Assembly: GCF_036116635.1 (NCBI RefSeq)
Contig: NZ_CP107995.1
Span: 8,060,001-8,124,000, forward strand
Direction of reading: 5' to 3'
Length of the DNA: 64,000 bases
From: Amycolatopsis sp. NBC_00345
GTDB lineage: Bacteria; Actinomycetota; Actinomycetes; Mycobacteriales; Pseudonocardiaceae
Under the pieces are notes generated by a model. It worked only from the letters and a program-made list of their open reading frames with translations, was not told the DNA's origin and did no database searches. The translations under genes were made by a program, and so were the position numbers. Shown in pieces: positions 34,173 through 44,064 of the stretch (position 1 is its first letter; each line of letters begins with the position of its first letter).

Positions 34173-35504
34173 CTAGAAGGGCACCCACAACGTCACCCGA
34201 GTGCCGTTGCCGGGGGTCGACTCCACCAGCGACGTGCCGCCGACCTCGGCCAGCCGCGCGGTGATCGACTCGCTGATGCCGAAGCCCGCCGGGCGCGTCT
34301 CGGTGCTGAAGCCGGTGCCGTGGTCGCGCGTGATCACGGCGATGCCGCCGTCGCGCTCCTCCACCCGGACCACGACTTTGTCGGTCTCCGCGTGTTTCAT
34401 CGTGTTGCGCAGGGCCTCGCGCACGGCGTCGCGGATCGCGATCTGCCGGACCTCCGACAGCGTGTCGTCGTCCAGCTCGGAGATCACCAGCTGGGCGCGC
34501 AGGCCGTCGCGCGCCATCTCCGCGGCCAGCGAGGCGAGCTTCTCACCCAACGGCCGCGCGCCCTCCTCGGCCCGCTGTGCGGCGGCCGTCTCGATGGTCT
34601 GCCGCAGCTCCATCGCCTGCGCGCGGGCCAGCCGCTGCACCTCGACGAGCCGCTCCCGGGAGTCACCGGCCCCGCCGAGCGAGATCGCCTCCAGCGTCTG
34701 CAACACGGTGTCGTGCAGCATCCGGTGCTGCTGCGCGCGCTCGGCGAGCCGTCCGTTGCGGATGCCGTACGCCAGCGCGAGCCGCGTGCCGAGGCCCAGC
34801 AGGATCAGCCCGCCGATCCCGGTGAACAGGACGCCGAACATCGTCGGGTAGAGCGACCAGGCCTGCGTGAAGTCGGCCGAGCCGCTGTTCAGCCAGTCCG
34901 ACAGCAGCCGGACGGGCAGGCTCAGCACGGCCAGGCCGATGCCCGCCGGGATGCCGACGGCGAGCGTGAGCAGCGCGATGTCCCCGAGCAGGTGTTTCTC
35001 GGCGACACCGAGCGCGTCGTGGAACACCGCCGACGGCACGCTCAGGCCGATGACCAGCTGGAACGCCACCGTGATGACCAGGTCGGCGATCAGCAGCCGC
35101 GCCGCCTGGCCGCCGCGGAACGGGGCCCGGCGCAGCATCCAGAACATGCCGAACGCGCTCATCACCACCGAGCACAGCGCGACCAGCCCCACCGGCAGCG
35201 CGCCCTGGGACCCGTGCGCCACCACGAAGGCGCCGAACGCGCCGGGCACCGCGACGATCCGGTAGGCCAGCGGCACCAGCACCACGTACCGCGCGGCCCG
35301 CAGCAGCAGGCCGTCGTTGTACCTCGCGTCGATCGGGCCGGCCATGCGGGAAATCCGCTTCAGCGCCCGGACCGGGGTGGGGTCGGCGATCTCGTCGGTG
35401 AGCCCGGTGGTCGCCGTCGCCAGCGCGGGCGTGCCGCGTCGCAGCAGGGTGACGAGAAAGCTCGCACTGCGTTCCGACCGGCCTTCGGACGCCTGCGCCG
35501 CCAT
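34173..35504 (-). CDS. orphan sensor histidine kinase
   Basis: A 443-residue membrane sensor kinase. Residues about 60-235 hold six membrane helices. The phosphoacceptor region is AQQHRMLHDTVLQTLEAISLG (HisKA_3-like) and the HATPase domain has the N box VREALRNTMKHAE, the G1 box DHGTGF and the G2 box GFGISESITARLAEVGG. The start ATG follows GGGGGAG closely; a GTG 36 nt upstream is possible. No response regulator is adjacent, so its partner is encoded elsewhere or is the NarL-type regulator at 10833, which cannot be decided here. Confidence 0.85.
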   Translation of the reverse strand: MAAQASEGRSERSASFLVTLLRRGTPALATATTGLTDEIADPTPVRALKRISRMAGPIDARYNDGLLLRAARYVVLVPLAYRIVAVPGAFGAFVVAHGSQGALPVGLVALCSVVMSAFGMFWMLRRAPFRGGQAARLLIADLVITVAFQLVIGLSVPSAVFHDALGVAEKHLLGDIALLTLAVGIPAGIGLAVLSLPVRLLSDWLNSGSADFTQAWSLYPTMFGVLFTGIGGLILLGLGTRLALAYGIRNGRLAERAQQHRMLHDTVLQTLEAISLGGAGDSRERLVEVQRLARAQAMELRQTIETAAAQRAEEGARPLGEKLASLAAEMARDGLRAQLVISELDDDTLSEVRQIAIRDAVREALRNTMKHAETDKVVVRVEERDGGIAVITRDHGTGFSTETRPAGFGISESITARLAEVGGTSLVESTPGNGTRVTLWVPF

Positions 35505-35644
35505 CGATCTCCCCCGATCGGAGCGCGCCCCCGACGGCACACCCGGGGCAGCGAGTATTCCCCGTCACCGGGCATCCCATCCAGGGGCCGAACGGGGAAA
35601 CCGGCCAATTCGCGATCACGAATTCGACTCGTGTTCCCCGAGGG

Positions 35645-35688
35645 CGCGCTCCGGCCACCCCAGGGTGATCAGCCGTGTCCGGAGCGCG
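35645..35688 (-). terminator. pcnA terminator hairpin
   Basis: CGCGCTCCGG (35645-35654) and CCGGAGCGCG (35679-35688) form a perfect 10-bp stem with a 24-nt loop, immediately beyond the pcnA stop. Confidence 0.65.
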
Positions 35689-35691
35689 AGA

Positions 35692-37137
35692 TCAGTCCCC
35701 GGCGGTGAGCCCCTCGGCGGCGGCCCAGCGCTTCAGCTCGGCCACGGCCTCGTCGTGGTCCAGCGGGCCGCGGTCGAGGCGCAGCTCCTTGAGGAACTTC
35801 CACGCGCGGCCGACGTCCGGGCCCGGCTTGAGGCCGAGCAGCCGCATGATCTCGTTGCCGTCGAGGTCGGGGCGGACCCGGTCCAGGTCCTCCTGCTCCT
35901 TCAGCCGCGCGATGCGCACCTCGAGGTCGTCGTACGTCGCCTGCAGCGCGGCCGCCTTCTTGCGGTTGCGCGTGGTCGAGTCGGCGCGGACGAGCTTGTG
36001 CAGCCGGGTCAGCAGGTCGCCGGCGTCGGTGACGTAGCGGCGCACGGCCGAATCGGTCCACTCGCCGTTCGCGTAACCGTGGAACCGCAGGTGGAGGAAC
36101 ACGAGCTGGGAAACCGCCTCGACGATCTCCTTGGAGTACTTCAGCGCGCGCAAACGCTTGCGCGCCATCCGCGCGCCGACCACCTCGTGGTGGTGGAAGG
36201 TCACGCCGCCACCCGGCTGGAACTCGCGGGTGTCCGGCTTGCCCGCGTCGTGCAGCAGCGCCGCGAGCCGCAGCACCAGGTCCGGCTCCGACTTCGGCTC
36301 GTGGGTCTTCTCCAGCTCGATCGCCTGCGCGAGCACGGTGAGCGAGTGCTGGTAGACGTCCTTGTGCTGGTGGTGCTCGTCGATCGTCAGCCGCATACCG
36401 GGCAGCTCGGGCAGCACGTGGTCGGCCAGGCCGGTGTCCACCAGCAGCTCCAGGCCGGGGCGCGGGTCGTCGGCGAGCAGCAGCTTCGACAGCTCCGCCT
36501 GCACCCGCTCGGCCGTGATCCGGGTGATCTCGCTCGCCATCGACGTCATCGCCTCGACCACCCGCGGTGCGGGAACGAAGCCCAGCTGTGCGGAGAACCG
36601 GGCCGCGCGCAGCATCCGCAGCGGGTCGTCGGCGAACGACTCCTGCGGCGTCGCGGGGGTGTCCAGCACCTTCAGCCGCAACGCGTCGAGGCCGCCGTGC
36701 GGGTCGATGAACGTCTTGGCGGCCAGGTCGATCGCCATCGCGTTGACGGTGAAATCGCGCCTGAGCAGGTCACCCTCGATGCTGTCGCCGAAGGTGACCT
36801 GGGGGTTTCGGCCCACGCGGTCGTAACTGTCGGCGCGGAACGTGGTGATCTCGAGCGTCATGCCCTTCTTCGTCACCCCGACGGTGCCGAAGGCGATGCC
36901 GACGTCCCACACCGCGTCGCCCCACTCGCTGACGATCTGCAGCACGCGGTCGGGCCGCGCGTCGGTGGTGAAGTCGAGGTCGGCCGACAGCCGGCCGAGC
37001 ATCGCGTCACGCACGCTGCCGCCGACCAGGTACAGCCGGTGGCCGGCGCGGGCGAAGCGCTCCGCCAGCTCATCGGCCAAGGGGGACACACGCATCAGTT
37101 CCGTCACCGCGTTCTGCTGGGCGACCAGGTTGTTCAC
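35692..37137 (-). CDS. pcnA: CCA tRNA nucleotidyltransferase
   Basis: A 481-residue class II nucleotidyltransferase that adds or repairs the 3' CCA of tRNA. The catalytic motif is YLVGGSVRDAMLGR with DLDFTTDA (residues about 33-57), followed by GTVGVTKKGMTLEITTFR, RRDFTVNAMA and an HD domain (ALLHDAGKP) typical of actinobacterial members. It starts at GTG. It stands in the position of M. tuberculosis Rv3907c, divergent from the NUDIX gene, and begins the conserved origin-proximal block. Confidence 0.93.
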   Translation of the reverse strand: MNNLVAQQNAVTELMRVSPLADELAERFARAGHRLYLVGGSVRDAMLGRLSADLDFTTDARPDRVLQIVSEWGDAVWDVGIAFGTVGVTKKGMTLEITTFRADSYDRVGRNPQVTFGDSIEGDLLRRDFTVNAMAIDLAAKTFIDPHGGLDALRLKVLDTPATPQESFADDPLRMLRAARFSAQLGFVPAPRVVEAMTSMASEITRITAERVQAELSKLLLADDPRPGLELLVDTGLADHVLPELPGMRLTIDEHHQHKDVYQHSLTVLAQAIELEKTHEPKSEPDLVLRLAALLHDAGKPDTREFQPGGGVTFHHHEVVGARMARKRLRALKYSKEIVEAVSQLVFLHLRFHGYANGEWTDSAVRRYVTDAGDLLTRLHKLVRADSTTRNRKKAAALQATYDDLEVRIARLKEQEDLDRVRPDLDGNEIMRLLGLKPGPDVGRAWKFLKELRLDRGPLDHDEAVAELKRWAAAEGLTAGD

Positions 37138-37238
37138 TTCGATCCCACCACGGACGTGGCGCCACTACTACGGGCACCGTCGGACACGGACACGGAGAGC
37201 CAGCGTACCTGGGCAACCGTTTGCTCTAGCATCGCAGC

Positions 37239-37745
37239 ATGCCTGGATCTGCCGGCCGCGCCGGAGCGCCCAAGCCGCGTCGGCGGCGGCGGCGCCAGCG
37301 CGGCAGGCGGCTGACCACCGTCGACGAGACTTCGGCCGGCGGACTGGTCGTCGACCCGGACCGTGAGCATGCCGCGCTGATCGGGCGGCTCGACCGGCAC
37401 GGCAAACTGCTCTGGTCGTTGCCGAAGGGCCACATCGAGGACGGTGAGACGGTGGAGCAGACCGCGATGCGCGAGGTGAAGGAAGAAACGGGCATCTCCG
37501 CGCGGGTCCTGCGTCCGCTGGGCACCATCGACTACTGGTTCGTGGCCGAACGACGCCGGGTGCACAAGACCGTGCACCACTTCCTGCTCGAGTCGACGGG
37601 TGGTGAGCTCTCGGACGAGGACGTCGAGGTCACCGAGGTCGCCTGGGTCCCGCTGGCCGAGCTGGAGCACACTCTCGCCTATTCGGACGAGCGCAAGCTG
37701 GTCCGCAAGGCCAAAGAACTTTTCGCGCACGACGACCGCGCTTGA
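37239..37745 (+). CDS. NUDIX hydrolase, MutT4-like
   Basis: A 168-residue pyrophosphohydrolase. The NUDIX box reads GHIEDGETVEQTAMREVKEETGI (residues about 66-88), complete with the catalytic glutamates REVKEE. The N-terminus is strongly basic (RRRRRRQRGRR). It occupies the place of M. tuberculosis mutT4 (Rv3908) next to pcnA; substrates may be oxidised nucleotides or nucleoside polyphosphates. A TAGCAT hexamer ends 6 nt before the ATG, so the mRNA is probably leaderless. Followed by the DUF6049 gene. Confidence 0.9.
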   Translation: MPGSAGRAGAPKPRRRRRRQRGRRLTTVDETSAGGLVVDPDREHAALIGRLDRHGKLLWSLPKGHIEDGETVEQTAMREVKEETGISARVLRPLGTIDYWFVAERRRVHKTVHHFLLESTGGELSDEDVEVTEVAWVPLAELEHTLAYSDERKLVRKAKELFAHDDRA

Positions 37746-37759
37746 GAGGGAGCACCCGA

Positions 37760-39910
37760 GTGAAGCGGCCGGCCGCCTTCTTCCTGTCCCTGCTGTTCCT
37801 CGCAGTGGCCGCCCTGTACGGCGCGCCCGCGCAGGCGCAGGACGAGCCGAGCCCGGAGCCCCCGCGGCTGCGGATCGACCTCGCCCAGCTGAACCCCCGC
37901 GTCGTCACCAGTGCCTCGACGACGCTCTCGGTGTCCGGCACCGTGACCAACATCGGCGACCGCCGGATCTCGCGCCCGCAGGCGCGGCTGCAGGTCGGCG
38001 AGCGGCTGGCCAGCGACCGCGCGATGTCGGGCGTGCTGGCGGGCGAGCCGATCCAGGACACCCCGCTGACGGACTTCAGCACGCTCGCCGACTCGCTCGA
38101 GCCGGGCCAGAACGCCCGCTTCGACATCCAGGTCCCGCTCACCGGCAAGCTGGCCCGTCCCGGTGTGTACCCGATGCTGGTGAACGTCAACGGCACCCCG
38201 GAGTTCGGCGGCGCCGCGCGGCTCGCCGCCGTCAGCCTGCTGATGCCGGTGCTCTCGGCGCCGGGGGGAAAATCGGCTCCGCCGGTGTCCAAGCACGCGA
38301 ACGTCAGCGTGCTCTGGCCGATCACCGACAGCTCGCCGCACGTCCTCTCGCAGCCCTACGGCGGCCAGCTGACTCTCTCCGACGACACGCTGGAGAGGGA
38401 GCTGAAGCCGAACGGGCGGCTGTACTCCCTGGTCTCCGCCGCGCGGGCGGCCCAGGAGAACGACCCCCACGTCCGTGACTCGCTGTGCTTCGCGATCGAC
38501 CCGGACCTGCTGCGGACCGTCGACGCGATGACCCGCGGCTACCTCGTCGGCGGCGCGCAGGGCCAGAACGCCGCCGCGGCGAGTGACTGGCTGTCGTCGC
38601 TGCGTGCGCTGGTCAAGGACCGCTGCGTGGTCACCCTGCCGTTCGCCGACGCCGACCTCACCACCCTCGGCAAGGTGCACTCCGCCACCGGGGCCGACCC
38701 GAACCTGCTCCAGGCCGCGCTGGGCGGCGCCGCGACGATCCGGCAGCTGCTCAGCGTCCAGCCGCAGGAGGGCGTGCTGTGGCCGGACGGGACGCCGGAC
38801 GCGCAGGCGCTCACCGCGATGGCCGGCGCCGGCTTCAGCACGGTGCTCGCGGACGGCTCGAAGCTGCAGTCCAAGACCCCGGTCACCGGCGCCGTCACCC
38901 TGTCGCCCGGTGGGCTGCGCGCCCAGCCGATCGACGGGCTGATCGCGAGCGCGATGACCGGCGCCCCGCCGAACCCGCAGGCCCCGACCACGGTCGGCGC
39001 GGCCTCCCAGCCCGCGATCTCCGGGCAGAACGGCCTGGCCGCGATCGCGTACGAAGCGGGGCTGGGCCGAGCGGACGCGAAGGCGAACGCCCGGCTGCTG
39101 GTCGCGCCGCCGCGCCGCTGGGCCGCGCCGGTGTCCGAGCTGACCACGTTCCTGGGCCAGCTCGGCACCTTCCTCGGCGACGGGATAGCCACGGGCACGC
39201 CGCTGACGTCGCAGCTGCAGGCCGACCCGACGGGCACCGCCTCGCTGTCGACCGGCAACCGGGACCAGCCCGCCGCGACCGGCGACTCGGACACGCTGGC
39301 GGCCCTCGACACGCAGGCCTCCGGGCTGCTGTCGGCCATGCAGATGGACACCCGGTCGCGGGTGCAGCCGCAGGACATCGTGGCGCCGGTGCGTGACGCG
39401 ATCGTGCGCGGCGCGTCGACGGCGTGGCAGTCGGCCGCGCCCGGCGCCGCGGTGGCGAACGCGAACGCCGAACTCGGCGCGATCCGCGGCCAGGTGACCG
39501 TGGAGCAGCCGAAGCAGACGATCGCGCTGGCGTCGGGCTCGTCGCCGCTGCCGGTGTCCGTGAGCAACGACCTGCCGGTGGGCATCACCGCGCAGATCGC
39601 GCTGCAGAACAACATCGGCATCCGGCCGCCGGCCGCGCAGAACCGGTTCTTCCCGGCCAAGGGCAGCACGAACGAGTACCTGCAGATCGAGGCCCTGCGC
39701 GCCGGCCTGCTCAGCGTCGATGTGTCGTTGACCACTCCCGCGGGCACCTCGTTCGGCTCGACCGCTCGGTTCGAGCTGACCTCGACGGAGTACGGCCCGA
39801 TCACGATCATCATCACCGTCGTGGCCGGGTGCGCGCTGCTGCTGCTGGCGTCGCGCCGCATCTACCGGCGGATCAAGGAGAGCCGCAAGGAGAACAACGA
39901 GGCGGCCTGA
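37760..39910 (+). CDS. exported DUF6049-family protein (Rv3909-like)
   Basis: A 716-residue protein with an N-terminal signal peptide (VKRPAAFFLSLLFLAVAALYGAPAQAQDE), a long extracytoplasmic region with an N-terminal CARDB/Ig-like segment (TLSVSGTVTNIGDRRISRPQARLQVG), and one C-terminal membrane helix (ITIIITVVAGCALLLLA) followed by a basic cytoplasmic tail. It is therefore a type I membrane protein. It lies between the NUDIX gene and murJ, as Rv3909 does, and is probably part of cell-wall assembly by context, but the function is not established. The GTG start has GGGAG 7 nt upstream. Confidence 0.85.
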   Translation: MKRPAAFFLSLLFLAVAALYGAPAQAQDEPSPEPPRLRIDLAQLNPRVVTSASTTLSVSGTVTNIGDRRISRPQARLQVGERLASDRAMSGVLAGEPIQDTPLTDFSTLADSLEPGQNARFDIQVPLTGKLARPGVYPMLVNVNGTPEFGGAARLAAVSLLMPVLSAPGGKSAPPVSKHANVSVLWPITDSSPHVLSQPYGGQLTLSDDTLERELKPNGRLYSLVSAARAAQENDPHVRDSLCFAIDPDLLRTVDAMTRGYLVGGAQGQNAAAASDWLSSLRALVKDRCVVTLPFADADLTTLGKVHSATGADPNLLQAALGGAATIRQLLSVQPQEGVLWPDGTPDAQALTAMAGAGFSTVLADGSKLQSKTPVTGAVTLSPGGLRAQPIDGLIASAMTGAPPNPQAPTTVGAASQPAISGQNGLAAIAYEAGLGRADAKANARLLVAPPRRWAAPVSELTTFLGQLGTFLGDGIATGTPLTSQLQADPTGTASLSTGNRDQPAATGDSDTLAALDTQASGLLSAMQMDTRSRVQPQDIVAPVRDAIVRGASTAWQSAAPGAAVANANAELGAIRGQVTVEQPKQTIALASGSSPLPVSVSNDLPVGITAQIALQNNIGIRPPAAQNRFFPAKGSTNEYLQIEALRAGLLSVDVSLTTPAGTSFGSTARFELTSTEYGPITIIITVVAGCALLLLASRRIYRRIKESRKENNEAA

Positions 39911-40021
39911 GTTTCCGGGCCTTGTCTTCGGGGGACCGAGTGCTTCCGCCCGTTCCCGATTACCCTGGGTCGACCGCTGCCACAATGGCAGGGACCCCGA
40001 GTACCGAGGATTGGGCACGCG

Positions 40022-42352
40022 TTGGACAAAGAGCCGGGCTTACCACCCGAGCGTGCGAGCCGTCCCCGGCGCGAGGGTGCGCCACCGCGGCGCGACGAGC
40101 GGGGTGAACCGCCGCGCCGCCGTCGCCAGCCGCCGCCACAGGGCCAGCCGCCGCCGGAACGCAGGCAGCCGCCACCCGCCAACGGGCGGACGCGGCGGAT
40201 GCCCGTGCCCGACGAGCGGCCGCAGCGCCGGGTCCCGCCACCGCCACCACCGCCGCAGGGCCGTCAGGGCGCGCCGCCGCGCAAGCCGGCCGGACCGCCG
40301 CCCACCCGTCGCCAGCAAGTACCCCCGCCGCCCCCGCCTCAGCAGGGGCGGCCGCCGTTGCCGCAGCCGTCCGGGCCGATGCCGTCGGGTCCGCTGCCAC
40401 AGCCGTCCGGGCCGATGCCGTCCGGTCCGATCCCGCAGCAGCCGCCGGTCTCGGGGCCGCCGTCCGGACCTCAGCAGATCCCGCCCGGCCCGATGCCGCC
40501 GACGCACCGCGGCCGCGGCCCGCGCCCGGGCACGCCGATCCGGCCGTGGCAGGAAGAGGCCCTTCGCGACCCGGAGGCGACGCGGTTCATCCCGCGCACC
40601 GCCGGCGTCCCGATGGCCGCCTCGCGCTGGCCGACCGCCGACCCGGACGTGTTGCGCCCGTACGACGCGCTGGCCACGCAGGTCATGCCGCGGATCAAGG
40701 ACGCGCCGCTGGTGCGTCCGTCCGGGCCCGCGACGACCGGCGAACAGCCGGTCGCCCCGGCGAAGGCGCCGTCACTCGCGAAGGCGAGTGGGCGGATGGC
40801 GATCGCCTCGCTGATCAGCCGCATCACCGGCTTCCTGTGGAAGCTGCTGCTGGTGGCGGCGATCGGCGCCGGCATCTCGAACGACTCGTTCAACGTCGCG
40901 AACACGATGCCGAACATCATCTTCGAGCTGCTCATGGGCGGTGTGCTCGCCAGCGTGGTGGTGCCGCTGCTGGTGCGCTCGCAGGACGACGAAGACGGCG
41001 GTGAGGCCTACACCCAGCGGCTGCTCACGGTCGCGGTCTCGCTGCTGCTGATCGGCACGGTGGTCGCGGTGATCGCCGCGCCGGCGTTCACCTCGCTGTA
41101 CGTCGACTCCTCCGGCAAGGCCAGCCCGCAGCTGACCACGGCGTTCGCCTACCTGCTGCTGCCCGAGATCTTCTTCTACGGGGTGTTCGCGCTGCTGTCG
41201 GCGGTGCTGAACGCGAAGCAGATCTTCGGCCCCACGGCGTGGGCGCCGGTGGTCAACAACATGGTGGTCATCTTCACGATCCTGGTCGTGTGGATCATGC
41301 CGGGGCAGATCGACGAGGCACACCCGTCGATCACCGACCCGAAGGTGCTCACGCTGGGCCTCGGCGTGACCGCGGGCATCGTGGCGCAGGCGTTCATGCT
41401 GATCCCGCCGCTGCTGCGGTCCGGCTTCCGGCCGAGGTGGCGCTGGGGTATCGACCGGCGGATGAAGGAGTTCGGCGGGCTGGCGCTGTGGATCGTCGGC
41501 TACGTCGCGGTGAGCCAGGTCGGCTACACCATCACCACCCGGGTCCTGACCAGGGGCACGCCCGGCGGTGTCACCGCGTACAGCAACGCGTGGCTGCTGT
41601 TCCAGCTGCCCTACGGCGTCATCGGCGTCTCGCTGCTCACGGCGATCATGCCGCGGATGAGCCGCGCGGCCGCCGACGGCGACACCAAGAAGCTGATCGG
41701 CGACCTGTCCTACGCGTCGCGGATCTCCACGGTGATGCTCGTGCCGATCTCGGCGGTGATGACCATCGTCGGCTCGTCGATCGGCGTGGCGCTGTTCACC
41801 TTCGGCAAGGGCTCGCTGGAGAGCGCGGAGCGGCTCGGCGAGGCGCTGGCCATCTCGGCGTTCGCGCTGCTGCCGTACGCGCTGGTGATGCTGCAGATGC
41901 GCGTGTTCTACGCGATGAAGGACGCCCGCACACCGACGTTGATCATGATCGTGATGACGCTGGTCAAGGTGCCGCTGCTGTACCTGTGCCCGGTCGTGCT
42001 GTCGCCGGACAACATCGTGCTGGGCGTGATGATGGTCAACGCGCTGACGTTCGTGGTCGGCGCGGTCCTCGGCCAGGTGTGGCTGTGGGTGACGCTGGGC
42101 AACCTGCGGAGCAAGCGGGTGATCGGGGTGATCCTCTTCACGGTCGTCGCGAGTGTGCTCGGCGTGGCCGCGGCGTGGCTCGTGGGGCAGATCGTGCCCG
42201 ACTCGATGGGGGTGACTTTGCACGCCTGGATCAAGTTGTTGCTGCAAGGGATCGTCGGCATCGGCGTCTCGTTCGGCGTGCTCATGGCGCTGAAGGTCGA
42301 GGAGCTGGTACCCGCCTCGTCCAGAATCACCCGTTTGATCAAGCGCGGGTAA
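40022..42352 (+). CDS. murJ: lipid II flippase MurJ with proline-rich cytoplasmic extension
   Basis: A 776-residue MurJ/MviN, which moves lipid-linked peptidoglycan precursor across the membrane. About 250 residues of Pro/Arg/Gln-rich, disordered sequence precede the 14-helix MOP core, which starts around ASGRMAIASLISRITGFLWKLLLVAAIGAG and continues with SFNVANTMPNIIFELLMGGVLASVVVPLLVR. In M. tuberculosis the same gene carries a C-terminal pseudokinase and an extracytoplasmic domain; here the frame ends after the last helix and the pseudokinase is a separate gene. It starts at TTG. The neighbours (pseudokinase, CwlM) match the mycobacterial regulatory module. Confidence 0.92.
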   Translation: MDKEPGLPPERASRPRREGAPPRRDERGEPPRRRRQPPPQGQPPPERRQPPPANGRTRRMPVPDERPQRRVPPPPPPPQGRQGAPPRKPAGPPPTRRQQVPPPPPPQQGRPPLPQPSGPMPSGPLPQPSGPMPSGPIPQQPPVSGPPSGPQQIPPGPMPPTHRGRGPRPGTPIRPWQEEALRDPEATRFIPRTAGVPMAASRWPTADPDVLRPYDALATQVMPRIKDAPLVRPSGPATTGEQPVAPAKAPSLAKASGRMAIASLISRITGFLWKLLLVAAIGAGISNDSFNVANTMPNIIFELLMGGVLASVVVPLLVRSQDDEDGGEAYTQRLLTVAVSLLLIGTVVAVIAAPAFTSLYVDSSGKASPQLTTAFAYLLLPEIFFYGVFALLSAVLNAKQIFGPTAWAPVVNNMVVIFTILVVWIMPGQIDEAHPSITDPKVLTLGLGVTAGIVAQAFMLIPPLLRSGFRPRWRWGIDRRMKEFGGLALWIVGYVAVSQVGYTITTRVLTRGTPGGVTAYSNAWLLFQLPYGVIGVSLLTAIMPRMSRAAADGDTKKLIGDLSYASRISTVMLVPISAVMTIVGSSIGVALFTFGKGSLESAERLGEALAISAFALLPYALVMLQMRVFYAMKDARTPTLIMIVMTLVKVPLLYLCPVVLSPDNIVLGVMMVNALTFVVGAVLGQVWLWVTLGNLRSKRVIGVILFTVVASVLGVAAAWLVGQIVPDSMGVTLHAWIKLLLQGIVGIGVSFGVLMALKVEELVPASSRITRLIKRG

Positions 42353-42434
42353 CGATTGATTCACGAATGACGACGCTTCCCCCAGACCTGATCCGGGTAC
42401 CCTCGGTCCGGGAGCGCGACGCGGGAGAGAAGCG

Positions 42435-44033
42435 GTGGACACGAGACGGAGCGAACAGGCAGGGGAGGCCAGCCGGTCGGGCATACGTGCCCAGGGCGGC
42501 TCGCTGGCCCCGGGCCGGGTCGTCGGCGACGGCCGGTACCGCCTGCTCGCGCAGTTCGGGGTGGACGAACGAGCCGCCGCGCACCTGTGGCGGGCACGCG
42601 ATGGACAGCTGAAACGAGACGTCGCGCTGACCTTGCTGGTCGGCGACCCGGCGGACCCGGAGGCCGCGAGGCTGGCCCGGCGGACGCTGGAGCGCGCGGC
42701 GCACGCGTCGAAGTTCGGCCACGGCGGGGTCGCCAGGGTCCTCGACGTGCTGAGCCTCGGCAGCGGGGTCACCTCGAGCGAAGGGCTGCTCGGCGTCGTC
42801 GTGGCGGAGTGGACCAAGGGCAGTGACCTGGTCGACCTCGTCGCGCAGCGGCCGGTGGCGCCCGCCGCGGCCGCGCGGATGGTGCAGGCGCTCGCCGAAG
42901 CGGTGGAGCACGCGCACCAGAACGGCCTGGTCCTCGGCCTCGACCACCCCCAGCGCCTGCGGCTCACGCCGAACGGCGCGTTGAAGCTCGCGTTCCCCGG
43001 CCCGCTGCCGGAGGCGACGCTGCGCGACGACGTCAAGGCGCTCGGCGCGGTCCTTTACCTGCTGCTCACCGGCCGTTGGGCATTGCCGGGCGGGCCGCCC
43101 GCGATCCCCGCGGCGCCGCTGACCCCGCAGGGCCTGGTCGTGCCGCCGCGCACGCTGGTGCCCGCGGTGCCGCCGGAGCTGTCCTCGCTGGCCGTCCGCA
43201 CGATCGAGGACGGTGGCAACGGCGGCATCCGGACCAGCTCGGCGATCCTGCGCGTACTCGGTCAGGTCGCCGACGAGGAGGAGCGCACCCAGCTGATCAA
43301 GGCGGTCGGTGACGGCGACGAAGCGCCGGCCGACGGCACGCTCTGGACCACGAAGAAGCCGGTGAAGGACGTCGCACGGCGGCGGAAGCTGGCGTTCGGC
43401 GTCACCGTGCTGGTGGTCGCCACCGTGGTGATCCTGGCCTGGGGCGGGCTGATGCTGATCAACCTGTTCCAGGGCGACTCGAAGGCCACCGGCCCGACGA
43501 TCAACGTGGCGGCGCCGCCGACCAGCCAGAGCGCCGCGCCACCGGCGAACTCGGGCGCCCCGCCGTCCTCGCCGGCCCAGCCGAAGATCGGCGACCCGGT
43601 CACCCCGAAGTCGGCCACCGTCTACAACCCCGAAGGCTCGGGCGACAACCCCGGGCGGGCGAAGAACACCATCGACGGCGATCCCGGCACGACCTGGCGC
43701 ACGGACCAGTACCAGCAGCAGCTGCCGGTGCTGAAGCCCGGCGTCGGCATCGTGGTCTCGTTCGACGACGCGGTGAACCTGGCGCAGGTGAAGATCACCG
43801 CCGACAGCCCGGGCACGAAGGTCGAGATCCGGTCCGCGGACAGCAAGAACCCGAAGCTCGAGGACACCAAGGTGGTCGGCTCCGGCGATCTGAACGGGAC
43901 CGACACCACCATCACGCTCCAGCAGCCGACGCAGGGCCAGTACTTCGTCGTCTGGATCACCCAGCTGGGTGACGACAGCGACGGCGGCTTCATCAGCCAG
44001 ATCGGGGACCTGAGCTTCCTGCCTGCGGGGTGA
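42435..44033 (+). CDS. membrane pseudokinase with extracytoplasmic discoidin-like domain
   Basis: A 532-residue protein. Residues about 30-300 have a Ser/Thr-kinase fold but lack the catalytic residues: the HRD position reads LDHPQRL and the DFG position KLAFPGP. One membrane helix follows (AFGVTVLVVATVVILAWGGLMLINLF), then a Pro/Ser linker and an F5/8-C-like beta domain (GDNPGRAKNTIDGDPGTTW...LAQVKITADSPGTKVEIRSA). It corresponds to the C-terminal two-thirds of mycobacterial MviN, where the phosphorylated pseudokinase binds FhaA. The split from murJ is complete here, 82 nt apart. The GTG has GGGAGAG upstream. Probable regulator of MurJ. Confidence 0.85.
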   Translation: MDTRRSEQAGEASRSGIRAQGGSLAPGRVVGDGRYRLLAQFGVDERAAAHLWRARDGQLKRDVALTLLVGDPADPEAARLARRTLERAAHASKFGHGGVARVLDVLSLGSGVTSSEGLLGVVVAEWTKGSDLVDLVAQRPVAPAAAARMVQALAEAVEHAHQNGLVLGLDHPQRLRLTPNGALKLAFPGPLPEATLRDDVKALGAVLYLLLTGRWALPGGPPAIPAAPLTPQGLVVPPRTLVPAVPPELSSLAVRTIEDGGNGGIRTSSAILRVLGQVADEEERTQLIKAVGDGDEAPADGTLWTTKKPVKDVARRRKLAFGVTVLVVATVVILAWGGLMLINLFQGDSKATGPTINVAAPPTSQSAAPPANSGAPPSSPAQPKIGDPVTPKSATVYNPEGSGDNPGRAKNTIDGDPGTTWRTDQYQQQLPVLKPGVGIVVSFDDAVNLAQVKITADSPGTKVEIRSADSKNPKLEDTKVVGSGDLNGTDTTITLQQPTQGQYFVVWITQLGDDSDGGFISQIGDLSFLPAG

Positions 44034-44064
44034 CGCTCCTTACCCACTCAGTAGGCTCTCCCGG

